Source: Bacteroidota bacterium
GTDB lineage: Bacteria > Bacteroidota > Bacteroidia > Chitinophagales > Chitinophagaceae
Length of the DNA stretch: 36,539 nucleotides
Assembly (NCBI GenBank): GCA_018267875.1
Contig: JAFDXP010000053.1
Span: 1-36,539 of the forward strand
Direction of reading: 5' to 3'
Position numbers and translations under genes: made by a program. The notes below the pieces were generated by a model. That model did no database searches and was not told the DNA's origin. It saw only the letters and a program-made list of their open reading frames with translations. Shown here in pieces: positions 8,887-18,559 of the stretch; position 1 is the stretch's first letter, and the number at the start of each line of letters is the position of its first letter.

Positions 8887-10113
8887 ATGCAGAGCTTGCT
8901 TCAAAAAACACGAGGTGATAAAGTTATCTGGGCGGTAGTTATCGTTTGGGCTTTTATCAGTTTGCTTGCTGTATATAGCTCAACGCAATCACTGGCTTAC
9001 CGAATGGATAAAAACGCAACCTATTATCTTCTAAAACAAATAGGTGTGTTAGCCGCGGGCTTGATGATTATTTATTGGGTACACCGTATCAACTATACAC
9101 GTTTTGCTAAAATTGCTGTAGTGCTTTATGGCGCAAGCATTCCGTTGCTACTTTATACTATGTTTTTTGGAACTACCTATAACGAAGGATCTCGTTGGAT
9201 TCGCCTTCCGGTTATCAATGTTACGTTTCAAACTTCAGACATGGCAAAGCTTGCCTTGTTTATGTTACTGGCTCGTAGCCTTAGTTTGAAACAAGGGGTA
9301 ATTAAGGATTTTAAGAAGGGATTTATTTCTGTGCTATGGCCTGTGTTGCTTACTTGCACACTGATTGCACCGGCCAATCTTTCTACAGCACTTATGTTGG
9401 GCTTCACTTGTTGTATCATCTTCTTTATTGGAAGAGTTCGTGTAAAGCACCTAATGTTATTGATGCTTGCCGGAATAATCGGGTTTGCTTGCATATTCAC
9501 TGTTTCCAAACTTACTGGGTTTGGTCGTGCAAATACTTGGGAGAAACGTATCAAAAGCTTTGCCGGTTTTGAAAGCCCAGACGCAGAAAAGAAAGGGGAT
9601 GACTTTCAGGTTTTGCAAGGAAAAATTGCTATTGCAAGCGGTGGCGTGTTTGGGCAAGGCCCCGGACATAGTGAAGCAAAAGATTTTTTACCTCATGGGT
9701 ATTCCGACTTTATTTATGCCAACATCATTGCCGAATATGGATTAGTGGGCGGTGCGGTTGTGATGTTTCTCTATTTATTATTCCTCTGGCGAAGTATCAT
9801 CATTTTTAAGCGATGCCCGTTTGCATTCGGAGCCTTTCTTGCCGTAGGATTAAGTATCACATTGGTGTTTCAGGCAATGCTCAACATGGCTGTTTGTGTT
9901 CATCTCGTACCTGTTACTGGATTGACACTTCCGATGATTAGTATGGGTGGCTCTTCTGTTTGGTTTACCAGTATTTCAATTGGAATTGTATTAAGCGTCA
10001 GCCGATATGTAGATGAAGAAGTGAAAGATGGAAAAGTGAAGCCAACAACCAAAGCACAACGAAAAAAAGAATCTAAAATAATTAATCAAAATCAGGAAAT
10101 AGTTCCAGCATAA
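8887..10113 (+). CDS. ftsW: FtsW, septal SEDS peptidoglycan glycosyltransferase
   Basis: A multi-spanning SEDS-family protein that polymerises glycan strands from lipid II at the division site, paired with FtsI. The 408-residue chain has many hydrophobic segments. Family hallmarks are GSRWIRLP after the first spans, MAKLALFMLLAR, the FGQGPGHSEAKDFLPHGYSDFIYA loop (the long periplasmic loop with the conserved KDFLP-like stretch) and the C-terminal LPMISMGGSS. RodA is the main alternative, but position between murD and murG beside ftsI favours FtsW. A charged Lys-rich tail ends the protein. Five bases precede murG. Confidence 0.94.
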   Translation: MQSLLQKTRGDKVIWAVVIVWAFISLLAVYSSTQSLAYRMDKNATYYLLKQIGVLAAGLMIIYWVHRINYTRFAKIAVVLYGASIPLLLYTMFFGTTYNEGSRWIRLPVINVTFQTSDMAKLALFMLLARSLSLKQGVIKDFKKGFISVLWPVLLTCTLIAPANLSTALMLGFTCCIIFFIGRVRVKHLMLLMLAGIIGFACIFTVSKLTGFGRANTWEKRIKSFAGFESPDAEKKGDDFQVLQGKIAIASGGVFGQGPGHSEAKDFLPHGYSDFIYANIIAEYGLVGGAVVMFLYLLFLWRSIIIFKRCPFAFGAFLAVGLSITLVFQAMLNMAVCVHLVPVTGLTLPMISMGGSSVWFTSISIGIVLSVSRYVDEEVKDGKVKPTTKAQRKKESKIINQNQEIVPA

Positions 10114-10118
10114 AAAAG

Positions 10119-11225
10119 ATGGAAAATATGCGCATCATAATAGCAGGCGGTGGTACGGGAGGGCATATCTTTCCGGCTATAGCTATTGCTAATGCCATAA
10201 AGCGCATAAACCCGATGGCTAAAATCCTTTTTGTAGGAGCCATTGGAAAAATGGAAATGGAAAAAGTGCCGCAAGAAGGATATGAAATTGTTGGTTTAGA
10301 TATAGCCGGATTTAATCGAAGCAATATTTGGAAAAATTTTTCGCTTCCATTTAAACTATTGAAAAGCTTGTGGAAAGCGAAATCTATAATTCGCAGTTTT
10401 AACCCTAATGTAGTGGTAGGAGTTGGCGGATATGCCAGTTTCCCTATGTTGCGAGAAGCACAAAAAGCAATGGTGCCAACATTGATTCAAGAGCAAAATT
10501 CTTTTGCCGGAAAGAGTAATCAGATTTTGGCAAAACATGCTAAAGCGGTTTGCGTAGCTTATGAAAAGATGGATCAATTTTTCCCAAGCAAAAAAATTGT
10601 TCTGACTGGAAATCCGGTTCGAGCTGCTATTGCACATTCAAAGGCAAGCAGAAGCGATGGGCAGCTTTGGTTAAACATGAACCCCGAAAAGAAGACCTTG
10701 CTGGTGGTGGGTGGCAGCTTAGGTGCCAAATCTATAAATGAAGCTATAGACAAGCATTTAGAAGAGCTGACTAATGATGGTATTCAGATTGTTTGGCAAA
10801 CCGGTAAACCTTACCATTCTGTTGCCAATCAACGTGCTACAAATAATGGTGCCGTTAAAGTTTTTGATTTTATTCGAGAAATGGATTTGGCTTATGCCGC
10901 AGCAGATGTAGTGGTGTCAAGAGCCGGAGCATTAGCCATCGCAGAGCTTTGCATTGTAGCAAAACCGGTTGTTTTTGTTCCGTATCCATATGCTGCAGAA
11001 GACCATCAAACTAGCAATGCAGCAGCTTTGGTCATGCACAATGCAGCCGAAATGGTAAGGGATAGTGATGTGATGGAAGAGCTGATTCCTAAAGTGAAAT
11101 TATTGTTCAAGGATGAGCTTGCGCAATCCGTAATGAAGAGAAACCTTAAGTCTATGGCAATAACGGATGCCGATGATCGAATTGCAAATAGGGTATTAAA
11201 CATAGCAAAGGAGAAAACATCATGA
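10119..11225 (+). CDS. murG: MurG, lipid I to lipid II N-acetylglucosaminyltransferase
   Basis: Peripheral membrane GT-B glycosyltransferase that adds GlcNAc to lipid I to form lipid II. The N-terminal glycine-rich loop GGGTGGH is at residues 10-16, then VGVGGYASFP, a second domain opening with VVGGSLGAKSIN, and the donor-binding stretch SRAGALAIAEL followed by VFVPYPYAAEDHQTSNA. Length 368 is normal. An in-frame ATG at 10128 (residue 4) is a possible alternative start. The stop codon overlaps the murC start in an ATGA arrangement, a sign of translational coupling. Confidence 0.96.
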   Translation: MENMRIIIAGGGTGGHIFPAIAIANAIKRINPMAKILFVGAIGKMEMEKVPQEGYEIVGLDIAGFNRSNIWKNFSLPFKLLKSLWKAKSIIRSFNPNVVVGVGGYASFPMLREAQKAMVPTLIQEQNSFAGKSNQILAKHAKAVCVAYEKMDQFFPSKKIVLTGNPVRAAIAHSKASRSDGQLWLNMNPEKKTLLVVGGSLGAKSINEAIDKHLEELTNDGIQIVWQTGKPYHSVANQRATNNGAVKVFDFIREMDLAYAAADVVVSRAGALAIAELCIVAKPVVFVPYPYAAEDHQTSNAAALVMHNAAEMVRDSDVMEELIPKVKLLFKDELAQSVMKRNLKSMAITDADDRIANRVLNIAKEKTS

Positions 11226-12580
11226 ATGTGCGTGAACTGAAACGGGTATATTTTATTGGCATTGGCGGCATTGGCATGAGCGCACTTGCTCGATTTTTTC
11301 ATGAGCAAGGCACACTTGTGAGTGGCTATGATAGAACCCAAACAGAATTGACAAATAAGCTGGAAAAAGAAGGCATATCCATACACTATACAGATAACCT
11401 TACTTTAGCTGATCAAGAAGCAGAGCTTGTAGTATATACACCGGCAATTCCTAAAAGCCATACTGAATTATCCTGGTTTCAAGAAAATCACTATCCTGTT
11501 TTTAAACGGAGCGATGTGCTTCAGTGGATAACTGAAAGACTATTCTCTATTACAGTTGCCGGAACCCATGGTAAGACTACAATTTCAACCATGATTGCGT
11601 TTCTATTGCGCGAAACAGGTTATGGGTGTAATGCCTTTCTGGGTGGAGTTTCAGTGAATTATGAGAGTAATTATTGGAGTAGTTACAATCAAGTTGCCGT
11701 TATAGAGGCAGATGAATATGATCGAAGTTTCTTAAAGCTGTTCCCTGATATTGCTGTTCTAACTGCCATGGATGCTGACCACTTGGATATTTATGGAACA
11801 GTAGAAGAGCTTGAAAATGCTTTTGTTCAATACACAGCGAATATTAAGCATCAAGGAACACTGTTTGTCAAACATGGCTTACCCAAAAGTGCAGAATTGA
11901 AAGCTCCGCAATTGATCTCTTATAGTTTGATCAATGATGCTGCTGACATCTTTGCAACAAACATTGTAATGCACAATGGTTCTTACACGTTTGATATTCA
12001 CAGCCCGTTTGGAAATATTGAAAATCTATCGTTGAATATTGGCGGGATGCACAATGTGGAAAATGCACTGGTAGCCATATCTGTAGCTCAAAAACTAAAT
12101 ATTGATCTACAAAAAATTAAAACAACCTTGGCGCAATTTCGCGGAGTTAAAAGGCGATTTGAATATATTGTAAAGAATGATCGAATTGTTTACATAGATG
12201 ATTATGCACACCATCCTGCCGAACTAACAGCCTTAATTTCCAGTGCTAAAAAATTGTTTCCTAAAAGGCGTTGCGTCATTGCTTTTCAACCACATTTGTT
12301 TTCACGCACTCGTGATTTTGTAGATGGATTTGCAACCAGTCTTGATATGGCGGATGAGGTGTTGTTATTGGATATCTATCCTGCTCGTGAACAGCCAATT
12401 GAAGGAGTAACAACAAACATAATTGCTGAAAGAATGACTAATCCGGCTCATACGGTTTTATCTAAAGATGCATTGTTGGAGTATGTACGAATTGCCCCGA
12501 TCGACTTGTTTATAACAGCCGGAGCAGGCGATATTGATAAATTGATAAACCCAATAAAAGAGATATTGGAAAAGCGATAA
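11222..12580 (+). CDS. murC: UDP-MurNAc:L-alanine ligase MurC
   Basis: First ligase of stem-peptide synthesis, joining L-Ala to UDP-MurNAc with ATP. The N-terminus YFIGIGGIGMSALA is the MurC Rossmann motif, the ATP loop is GTHGKT at 114-119, and IEADEYDRSF and YIDDYAHHPAEL are further hallmarks. Length 452 matches. It overlaps murG by four bases, and its TAA shares one base with the ftsQ start (TAATG), so the three genes look translationally coupled. No D-Ala:D-Ala ligase lies between murC and ftsQ, unlike in E. coli. Confidence 0.96.
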   Translation: MNVRELKRVYFIGIGGIGMSALARFFHEQGTLVSGYDRTQTELTNKLEKEGISIHYTDNLTLADQEAELVVYTPAIPKSHTELSWFQENHYPVFKRSDVLQWITERLFSITVAGTHGKTTISTMIAFLLRETGYGCNAFLGGVSVNYESNYWSSYNQVAVIEADEYDRSFLKLFPDIAVLTAMDADHLDIYGTVEELENAFVQYTANIKHQGTLFVKHGLPKSAELKAPQLISYSLINDAADIFATNIVMHNGSYTFDIHSPFGNIENLSLNIGGMHNVENALVAISVAQKLNIDLQKIKTTLAQFRGVKRRFEYIVKNDRIVYIDDYAHHPAELTALISSAKKLFPKRRCVIAFQPHLFSRTRDFVDGFATSLDMADEVLLLDIYPAREQPIEGVTTNIIAERMTNPAHTVLSKDALLEYVRIAPIDLFITAGAGDIDKLINPIKEILEKR

Positions 12581-13590
12581 TGGAGAAGCGCAAAAAAATA
12601 TCGGCTCGAAAAGTAATTCGTGTATCACTAACGCTCTTGGGTGTTGTGTGCTGCCTGATTGCCATCATTAGCGCCTCTCAAAGTCAGCGTCAAAAACAAT
12701 TGCATGGGGTTTTGCTGCATGTTACAAACAATCAATACCGCTTTCTGGATAGACAAGGGTTAATAGCAGAAGCAGTTACCAACAAAGGTATCATAGATGG
12801 GAAAACAAAATTGTCTGAAATCAAGCTGAAAGAAGTTGAAAGCACAGCAAGAAAAAATCCTTGGGTAAGCAATGTTCAAGCTTATGTAGATAGCCGCCGC
12901 GATTTGCATCTCATGGTTACTCAGTGTGTTCCTACTGCTAGGATTTTCTTTAGTAATGGTCAAAGTGCGTATATAGATTCAGAATTGCGCCTATTGCCAC
13001 TTTCCGACTTTTTTACTTACTATACGGTTGTCGTTACCAATGTCCCCTCTTATGCAAATGACTCCTTCAACAAAGCCCTGAGAGCTAAGATTGTTTCTTT
13101 GGTAAAATTTATTGAGAAAGATTCATTTTGGAATGCACAAATAGCACAAATTGATGTGACTGAAAACGGAGAGTTTGAATTAATACCGGTTTTTGGAACA
13201 CAGAAAATATTGTTTGGTGATACAACCATGATGGAAAAAAAGTTTACCAACTTGTTTGCTTTCTACCGAAAAGTATTGAATAGAATCGGCTGGAATCGTT
13301 ATTCCCTATTAGATCTTCGTTTTAAAGACCAAATAGTAGCCTCTCCATCTATCCCTTGGCATCCACCTACCAAGAATGCAATTAGCAATATGGATTGGGT
13401 TCAAAATATAATAGGCGATGCTATGTCGGACTCCATCAAAAGTTTGAAACCTGTTCCTAAACCAATGGCTCAGGCATCCTCTATGGAAAAACCAAAACAA
13501 TCAGTGACAACTAAGCCTATTGTACATAAGGCACCAGAAAAGCCATCATCTACAACACCACATAAATACATTTACCAAAGTAGTCATTAG
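12580..13590 (+). CDS. ftsQ: FtsQ/DivIB-type cell division protein with basic Pro-rich tail
   Basis: Bitopic division protein of the FtsQLB complex that links the Z ring to septal synthesis. A basic cytoplasmic start (KRKKISARK) leads into one membrane span at about 14-32. A POTRA-like region (about 50-115) and a beta domain follow; the stretch NPWVSNVQAYVD and the RRDLHLMVTQCVPTARI segment fit FtsQ. The sequence is divergent, so gene order between murC and ftsA carries much of the weight. At 336 residues it is longer than E. coli FtsQ (276). The extra length is mainly a Lys/Pro/Ser/Thr-rich tail after about residue 285 that looks disordered and lies outside the inner membrane. Confidence 0.87.
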   Translation: MEKRKKISARKVIRVSLTLLGVVCCLIAIISASQSQRQKQLHGVLLHVTNNQYRFLDRQGLIAEAVTNKGIIDGKTKLSEIKLKEVESTARKNPWVSNVQAYVDSRRDLHLMVTQCVPTARIFFSNGQSAYIDSELRLLPLSDFFTYYTVVVTNVPSYANDSFNKALRAKIVSLVKFIEKDSFWNAQIAQIDVTENGEFELIPVFGTQKILFGDTTMMEKKFTNLFAFYRKVLNRIGWNRYSLLDLRFKDQIVASPSIPWHPPTKNAISNMDWVQNIIGDAMSDSIKSLKPVPKPMAQASSMEKPKQSVTTKPIVHKAPEKPSSTTPHKYIYQSSH

Positions 13591-13613
13591 CCAATTTTAA
13601 AATCAACTTAACA

Positions 13614-15008
13614 ATGAAAAATGAGCAACCAATTATCGTCGGACTTGACATCGGAACCACTAAAGTGGTAGCTATTGCCGGAAGGAAAAACGAGTACGGA
13701 AAGCTCGAAATATTAGGGATGGGCAAAGTGGACTCCGCCGGTATTAGTCACGGTGTAGTCATGAATATTGATCAGTGCGTGCGTTCTGTAGAACTGGCAA
13801 TTGAAAAGTGTATTCAGTCTAACCCTAATCTTGAAATTAAAGAAGTGTATGTAGGCATCGCTGGACAGCACATCAAAAGCCGCCAAACCAAGGGAGAGCG
13901 GGTTCGCGTAAATCCGGATGAAATCATTACACGCGATGATATCAATATGTTGGTTAGAGATCAATACAAAACGTATATCCCGGCTGGCGATCAAATTATT
14001 GATGTAATTGAGCAAGATTTTTCGGTAGATAACTCACCTTCTGTGTTAGATCCCGTTGGTATGACAGGCGCAAAAATGTCGGGTGCATTTCATGTCATTA
14101 CCGGAGATGGAAATGCCATTCGGAATATCAAACGCTGCGTTGACTCGGCAAATCTGATAACCCGTGATTTGATTCTACAACCCTTAGCATCGGCTGCTGC
14201 CGTAATTACAGATGAAGATTTAGAAGCCGGTGTGGCTATTGTTGACATTGGTGGAGGCACAACTGATATGGCTGTGTTTTACGATGGTATGCTCAAACAT
14301 ACTGCAGTAATACCCTATGCGGGTGTGAATATAACCAATGATATCAGATTGGGTCTTGGTGTGTTGCGGGCACAAGCTGAACAAATGAAAATTCAATTTG
14401 GAATGGCTTTAGCAGATGAGGCCAATGCCAATGCTTACATTACTATTCCGGGGCTACGTGGTCTTGAAGCTAAAGAAATTTCCGTAAAAAATCTAGCTAA
14501 TATCATTCAAGCACGCACACAAGAGATTTTAGACCATGTGATGTCGCAACTACGCCAAATCAATTTGGATAGAAAGCTACATGGTGGCATTATCCTTACC
14601 GGTGGCGGTGCGCAGCTAAAACACTTGGTGCAACTCACGGAATATATGACCGGACTTAGTTGTAGAATCGGATTTCCTAACGAACATCTTGCCGGCGGGC
14701 ATATCAGTACATTAATGAATCCAATGTACGCTACATGTATTGGGCTTATTCTGGAAGGATGTGATGATTTCGAATCAGGAAATTTACGCTTTACCGGAGA
14801 TACTCTAAACTTAGTGCGCATATCTTCAGATGATTTAAGCCAAACTGAAGAATTAGATGGTGTTACAAGTAAAACTGAAATGACCGAAGAAGAGCAGTTT
14901 CAAGATGGACAAAAAAAGCGCAGAGACGGCATTCGCTCTTTGATAGGAAGATTCAAAGGAAAGTTGATGCGCATTTTTGAAGAAGAAGAAGACAACGAAA
15001 TAGAATAA
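13614..15008 (+). CDS. ftsA: FtsA, actin-like membrane tether of the Z ring
   Basis: Actin-family ATPase that anchors FtsZ to the membrane and recruits division proteins. Seen: the phosphate-1 motif GLDIGTTKVVAIAG near the N-terminus, the 1C-domain region with SRQTKGERVRV, the phosphate-2 motif AIVDIGGGTTD, and the adenosine motif GGIILTGGGAQLKHL. The C-terminal RDGIRSLIGRFKGKLMRIF can form the amphipathic membrane-binding helix, ending in an acidic tail. Length 464 is within the Bacteroidota range. It starts 24 bases after ftsQ and is followed by a 69-base gap before ftsZ, in which I see no clear promoter. Confidence 0.96.
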   Translation: MKNEQPIIVGLDIGTTKVVAIAGRKNEYGKLEILGMGKVDSAGISHGVVMNIDQCVRSVELAIEKCIQSNPNLEIKEVYVGIAGQHIKSRQTKGERVRVNPDEIITRDDINMLVRDQYKTYIPAGDQIIDVIEQDFSVDNSPSVLDPVGMTGAKMSGAFHVITGDGNAIRNIKRCVDSANLITRDLILQPLASAAAVITDEDLEAGVAIVDIGGGTTDMAVFYDGMLKHTAVIPYAGVNITNDIRLGLGVLRAQAEQMKIQFGMALADEANANAYITIPGLRGLEAKEISVKNLANIIQARTQEILDHVMSQLRQINLDRKLHGGIILTGGGAQLKHLVQLTEYMTGLSCRIGFPNEHLAGGHISTLMNPMYATCIGLILEGCDDFESGNLRFTGDTLNLVRISSDDLSQTEELDGVTSKTEMTEEEQFQDGQKKRRDGIRSLIGRFKGKLMRIFEEEEDNEIE

Positions 15009-15077
15009 TCAATTTAATAATCATAACCAGTTAATCTTTTATTCACAAAACAATTGCTAACCCATAAAAACAAGCGT

Positions 15078-16727
15078 ATGATACACTTCGAAATTCCCAA
15101 AAATCAATCTTCTATCATTAAAGTGATAGGCGTAGGCGGTGGCGGAGGAAATGCCGTCAACTACATGCACAGCCTCGGTATTGAGGGCGTTGACTTTGTA
15201 GTCTGTAACACGGACTCACAGGCATTGGCGCTTTCACCTATTCCAAACAAAGTTCAGCTCGGGCCACACCTTACCCAAGGATTGGGTGCCGGCGCAAACC
15301 CAGAAATTGGCAAGCAAGCCAGTGAAGAAAGCTTAGAGGATATTAACAAGATTCTAAAAGTCAATACCAAAATGGCTTTTATCACTGCCGGAATGGGTGG
15401 TGGAACAGGTACCGGTGGCGCACCAGTAGTCGCCAAAATTTGTCGCGAATTAGGTATTCTGACTGTAGGTATTGTTACGTTACCTTTTACTTATGAAGGT
15501 AGAAAACGTATGAAACAAGCGCAAGAAGGCATTGACAGAATGCGCGAACATGTGGATACTATACTGATTATTTCTAACGATAAACTACGACAACAATTTG
15601 GTAATCTTCCTTTCACGCAAGCGTTTGCAAAGGCAGATGATGTGTTGTCAACCGCAGCTAAGTGTATTACGGACATTATAAATACTACCCGCCAAATCAA
15701 CTTAGACTTTGCCGATGTATGTACCGTAATGAAAAATGGCGGCGTTGCCATGCTGGGATCAGCCTCTGTTTCTGGTGAAAACCGTGCCCTACATGCCGTT
15801 GAACAAGCGCTCAATTCACCTCTATTGAACGATAGTGACATCAATGGTGCTAAATGGCTGCTTCTTAATATTACTTCTGCTCCCGGTGAATTCGAACACA
15901 ACATGGATGAAATAGATGCTATTCAGGCTTATGTTCAACAACAAGCTGGTGAAGGATGTGATGTGATTTTAGGTATGGGGCACGATGCTAATCTAGGTGA
16001 ACAAATTGCTGTAACCGTAATTGCTACCGGCTTTAATCACAAAGAGATTTCCGGTGAAATTCCGGTGCGTAGAAACGAACCAGCTAAAACTTATGTTACC
16101 CTTCAACCATTGGATGAACCAGCGACAGAGAAGCTAATAAATCAGACTACAACACCATCTTCAATAGCCTTAAATACAGAGCATACTACAAACTTTTTTG
16201 ATCCTAAGCCTGCATTTCCAACTTCGGTCAATGAATCAACAGACCTTACAACGCCATCTTTCGAAACTACAATCGAAATACAGCAAACTGTTGACAACAC
16301 AACGCCTGCTTCTCCGCTAACGCAATTTACATTACATGAAAAAGCACCTGAAAATGAAAAAATCAACACCTTTGCTGCTGAAACTAACTTTTTAGATCAA
16401 GAGAATGAATTGCCTAAAATTGGTACCCATTTTCTTACACCTGAAGAGGTTGCTGAAAGAACCCAATTAGATGAACAAAAGCGTATGTTGGAGGAAAGAG
16501 CAGAACGCCTAAGAAAACTTAGCTTTAATATCAAAGACACCGAAAGTCAAAATGATATTGAAAATGTACCTGCGTACTTACGCAGAAATATAGATATAGG
16601 AACTGGTGTAACATCGGCTGAAACATTCTACAGTGGCTACAGTATTGGTGTTAACGATCAGCAAAATAATGGACAGGCTTCCATTCAAACAATCAATACT
16701 TTTTTAGATGGTAAAAAGCCGGATTGA
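15078..16727 (+). CDS. ftsZ: FtsZ, tubulin-like division GTPase
   Basis: Forms the GTP-dependent Z ring. The N-terminal GTPase domain has IKVIGVGGGGGNAVNYM, the tubulin signature GGGTGTG at 107-113 and the NLDFADVCTVM T7-loop region. A long Thr/Asn/Glu-rich linker (about 330-480) follows. Near the end is the conserved partner-binding peptide, here VPAYLRR, which normally binds FtsA. About 40 residues follow that peptide, so it is not terminal as in E. coli. ATG 15078 (549 residues) is preferred over an upstream in-frame TTG at 15054 because it gives the usual short N-terminus. The gene closes the dcw run and is followed by a strong hairpin. Confidence 0.96.
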   Translation: MIHFEIPKNQSSIIKVIGVGGGGGNAVNYMHSLGIEGVDFVVCNTDSQALALSPIPNKVQLGPHLTQGLGAGANPEIGKQASEESLEDINKILKVNTKMAFITAGMGGGTGTGGAPVVAKICRELGILTVGIVTLPFTYEGRKRMKQAQEGIDRMREHVDTILIISNDKLRQQFGNLPFTQAFAKADDVLSTAAKCITDIINTTRQINLDFADVCTVMKNGGVAMLGSASVSGENRALHAVEQALNSPLLNDSDINGAKWLLLNITSAPGEFEHNMDEIDAIQAYVQQQAGEGCDVILGMGHDANLGEQIAVTVIATGFNHKEISGEIPVRRNEPAKTYVTLQPLDEPATEKLINQTTTPSSIALNTEHTTNFFDPKPAFPTSVNESTDLTTPSFETTIEIQQTVDNTTPASPLTQFTLHEKAPENEKINTFAAETNFLDQENELPKIGTHFLTPEEVAERTQLDEQKRMLEERAERLRKLSFNIKDTESQNDIENVPAYLRRNIDIGTGVTSAETFYSGYSIGVNDQQNNGQASIQTINTFLDGKKPD

Positions 16728-16767
16728 TAAAATCAATTTTACCCAAAGGCTACTGATTTGTTTTTTC

Positions 16768-16800
16768 TTTAGGCTGCCCATTGGGCAGCCTAAAAAATTT
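16768..16800 (+). terminator. hairpin terminator after ftsZ
   Basis: A perfect 13-base inverted repeat (arms 16768-16780 and 16782-16794, TTTAGGCTGCCCA and its complement) is followed by A and T runs. It lies about 40 bases after the ftsZ stop and fits an intrinsic terminator closing the dcw operon. It resembles the hairpin at 19597-19623. Confidence 0.75.
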
Positions 16801-16912
16801 TTAGCTATAAAGTATGGACTTGATTTTTTTGCAATAAATATTTGGAATTTCCCTAAAGATTTTCTTAATTTTAACATTGAAAGCCTGACAAAACAGTCTT
16901 TGCCATTTTTTT

Positions 16913-18548
16913 ATGAATCCTACAATTAAACACATGATGATGTGGGGGGGGGGTAATGCTCTCCTGTAGCCACATTCCAAGTGCAAAAGGACAGGTTTTG
17001 CCGCCTGTAAATCCACAAGCATGGGTAAGTAATGTAACAACATTATCTGCTTCAAAAGACGACATTGCAATCAATAGTGACATGTTGACGATAGGGGGGC
17101 AAAATATGCCATTACGAGCTATTGTTTGGGATGAAGGTTCTTGTGTTGCTACTTCACCCATAGGGAATGTTCATTTGTATTTAGAAGACCCATCTGGAAA
17201 TATTTTCACTACATCTTTTGTAGGTGCTCATCCGGATGTAGTTTTAGGTGACGATCCTCAAAACCCCGGTAAGGGAAATTATCGTTTAGCAGTAGCTTAT
17301 GTAAACAGTCTCTTTAACTATCAAATTGATTTTTATACAATAACTGCATTAGGTACACCCGGCTTTCATGCTACTTATACTGGCTTTAAAAATCCTACAG
17401 CTTCTTTATCGTCAATTCCTCCGCAACAATTTCCTTTATATGATAGTCGAGCGATGCCCCATATAGATATGTTTGCAAATATGCCAGGTACTGCGCCCGG
17501 TGGGCTTTGTGTACTTAACAAATATATAGTAACGTATGAAGAAAATGATACTGTGTATTATCAAATTGGTGATATTCTTGGCACAACGATTTCAGCAGCC
17601 CAAAGTGTGGGTGCGGGCATACAACCGGATGTTTCTACTCAAATTGATGTGTCAACCGGAATGCCATATGCTTATATTACCTATTTATTTGAGTATATGA
17701 ATGGAATAAACCTTCAGGATGATTTGTATATTTCTACTATTGATGTAGGCATCGGAGCAGTTAGCACTACATTATTATCTCCTAAAACATTGTCTTTTAA
17801 TCCGAGAATTGAAAGTATGAGCCTATGGGGAGGGAGCGATCAAGATGAAATGGTTAAATGGCAGATTGTAGTATCACAACTTTACAATTTCAAATATTGG
17901 CAGACTTTCGGATACAACGATAATAATTTAAGTGGATTTTGGTTGTCCAATTCTTTTAATGGAACTAATTGTAAAGCTAATGCTGTTGCCGCAGGCATTG
18001 GTTCATTGATGCCTGCAACAAATATTGGCAATACAATTTATGCTACCGGTTTTTTTGTTAATCAGCAGCATGCAGTTTATGCAAGAAGGGTAGATGCTGC
18101 TACCGGCACGCCCTTATCTCCTGTTTACCAAATCAATAACTCCATTGTTGCAACTTGGCCTGTATATTCAGAAGGAGATGCAGCAAAATCATTGTCTTTA
18201 AGTACATGTAGTAATTCAGGAGCCTATATTCTTGCTGTTTGGTATGATGGTATGAATCAAATTTTTCAAAAATTGACACCCATAGGAAATATTCAATTTC
18301 GCCCAACGGGCTTACCCATTACTTCAACAAATGATCTAAAGCTCTATCCAAACCCAGCAACTAATTCAGTTCAAATAAACCAAAGAGGGAAGTACACAAT
18401 TTATAGTGTAGATGGAAGAATTATTAATAGCGGATATACGGATTCAAATCAAGCAATTAATATATCAATACTTAGTTCTGGAATATACTTTTTATCCTTT
18501 AAGTCGGATAATTTTTCGAAAATATTTTCATTTGTTAAACAAAATTAA
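16913..18548 (+). CDS. T9SS cargo protein, out of frame at a poly-G tract (putative phase-variable)
   Basis: No function recognised. As read, the longest ORF starts at ATG 16956 (530 residues, MLSCSHIPSAKG) and lacks a signal peptide. An ATG at 16913 opens a frame beginning MNPTIKHMMMWGG that enters a run of ten G (16944-16953) and stops at a TAG at 16967. Removing one G, or adding two, fuses this leader to the main ORF and gives a basic and hydrophobic start that looks like a Sec signal peptide. The C-terminal ~75 residues (LKLYPNPATNSVQI, then ISILSSGIYFLSFKS) are a type A T9SS sorting domain, which needs prior Sec export, so the fused form is the sensible product. The body, about 430 residues, is rich in beta-type sequence and has PDVVLGD and YRLAVAYV stretches reminiscent of beta-propellers (weak). 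The next gene begins eleven bases downstream, so the two are probably co-transcribed. Confidence 0.8.
16944..16953 (+). repeat. run of ten G, candidate phase-variation switch
   Basis: Ten consecutive G in an AT-rich region, ten codons after the ATG at 16913. Tract lengths of 9 or 12 put that ATG in frame with the long ORF; 10 (present) and 11 lead to early stops. It is the longest G or C run I saw in the window. Such tracts are classic slipped-strand contingency loci but are also prone to sequencing error. Confidence 0.8.
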
Positions 18549-18559
18549 ACCTAAGAATT

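Noticed and set aside
10356-11386. Minus-strand ORFs of 93 and 126 codons opposite murG and murC
   Set aside because: They lie inside genes of certain identity and have no recognisable domain or start context.
15054-15077. TTG start for ftsZ giving eight extra residues (MLTHKNKR)
   Set aside because: ATG 15078 gives the usual short N-terminus before the GTPase core; the extra residues are not family-like.
15009-15077. Separate ftsZ promoter in the 69-base ftsA-ftsZ gap
   Set aside because: No TTTG/TAnnTTTG pair is present; read-through from the operon is sufficient.
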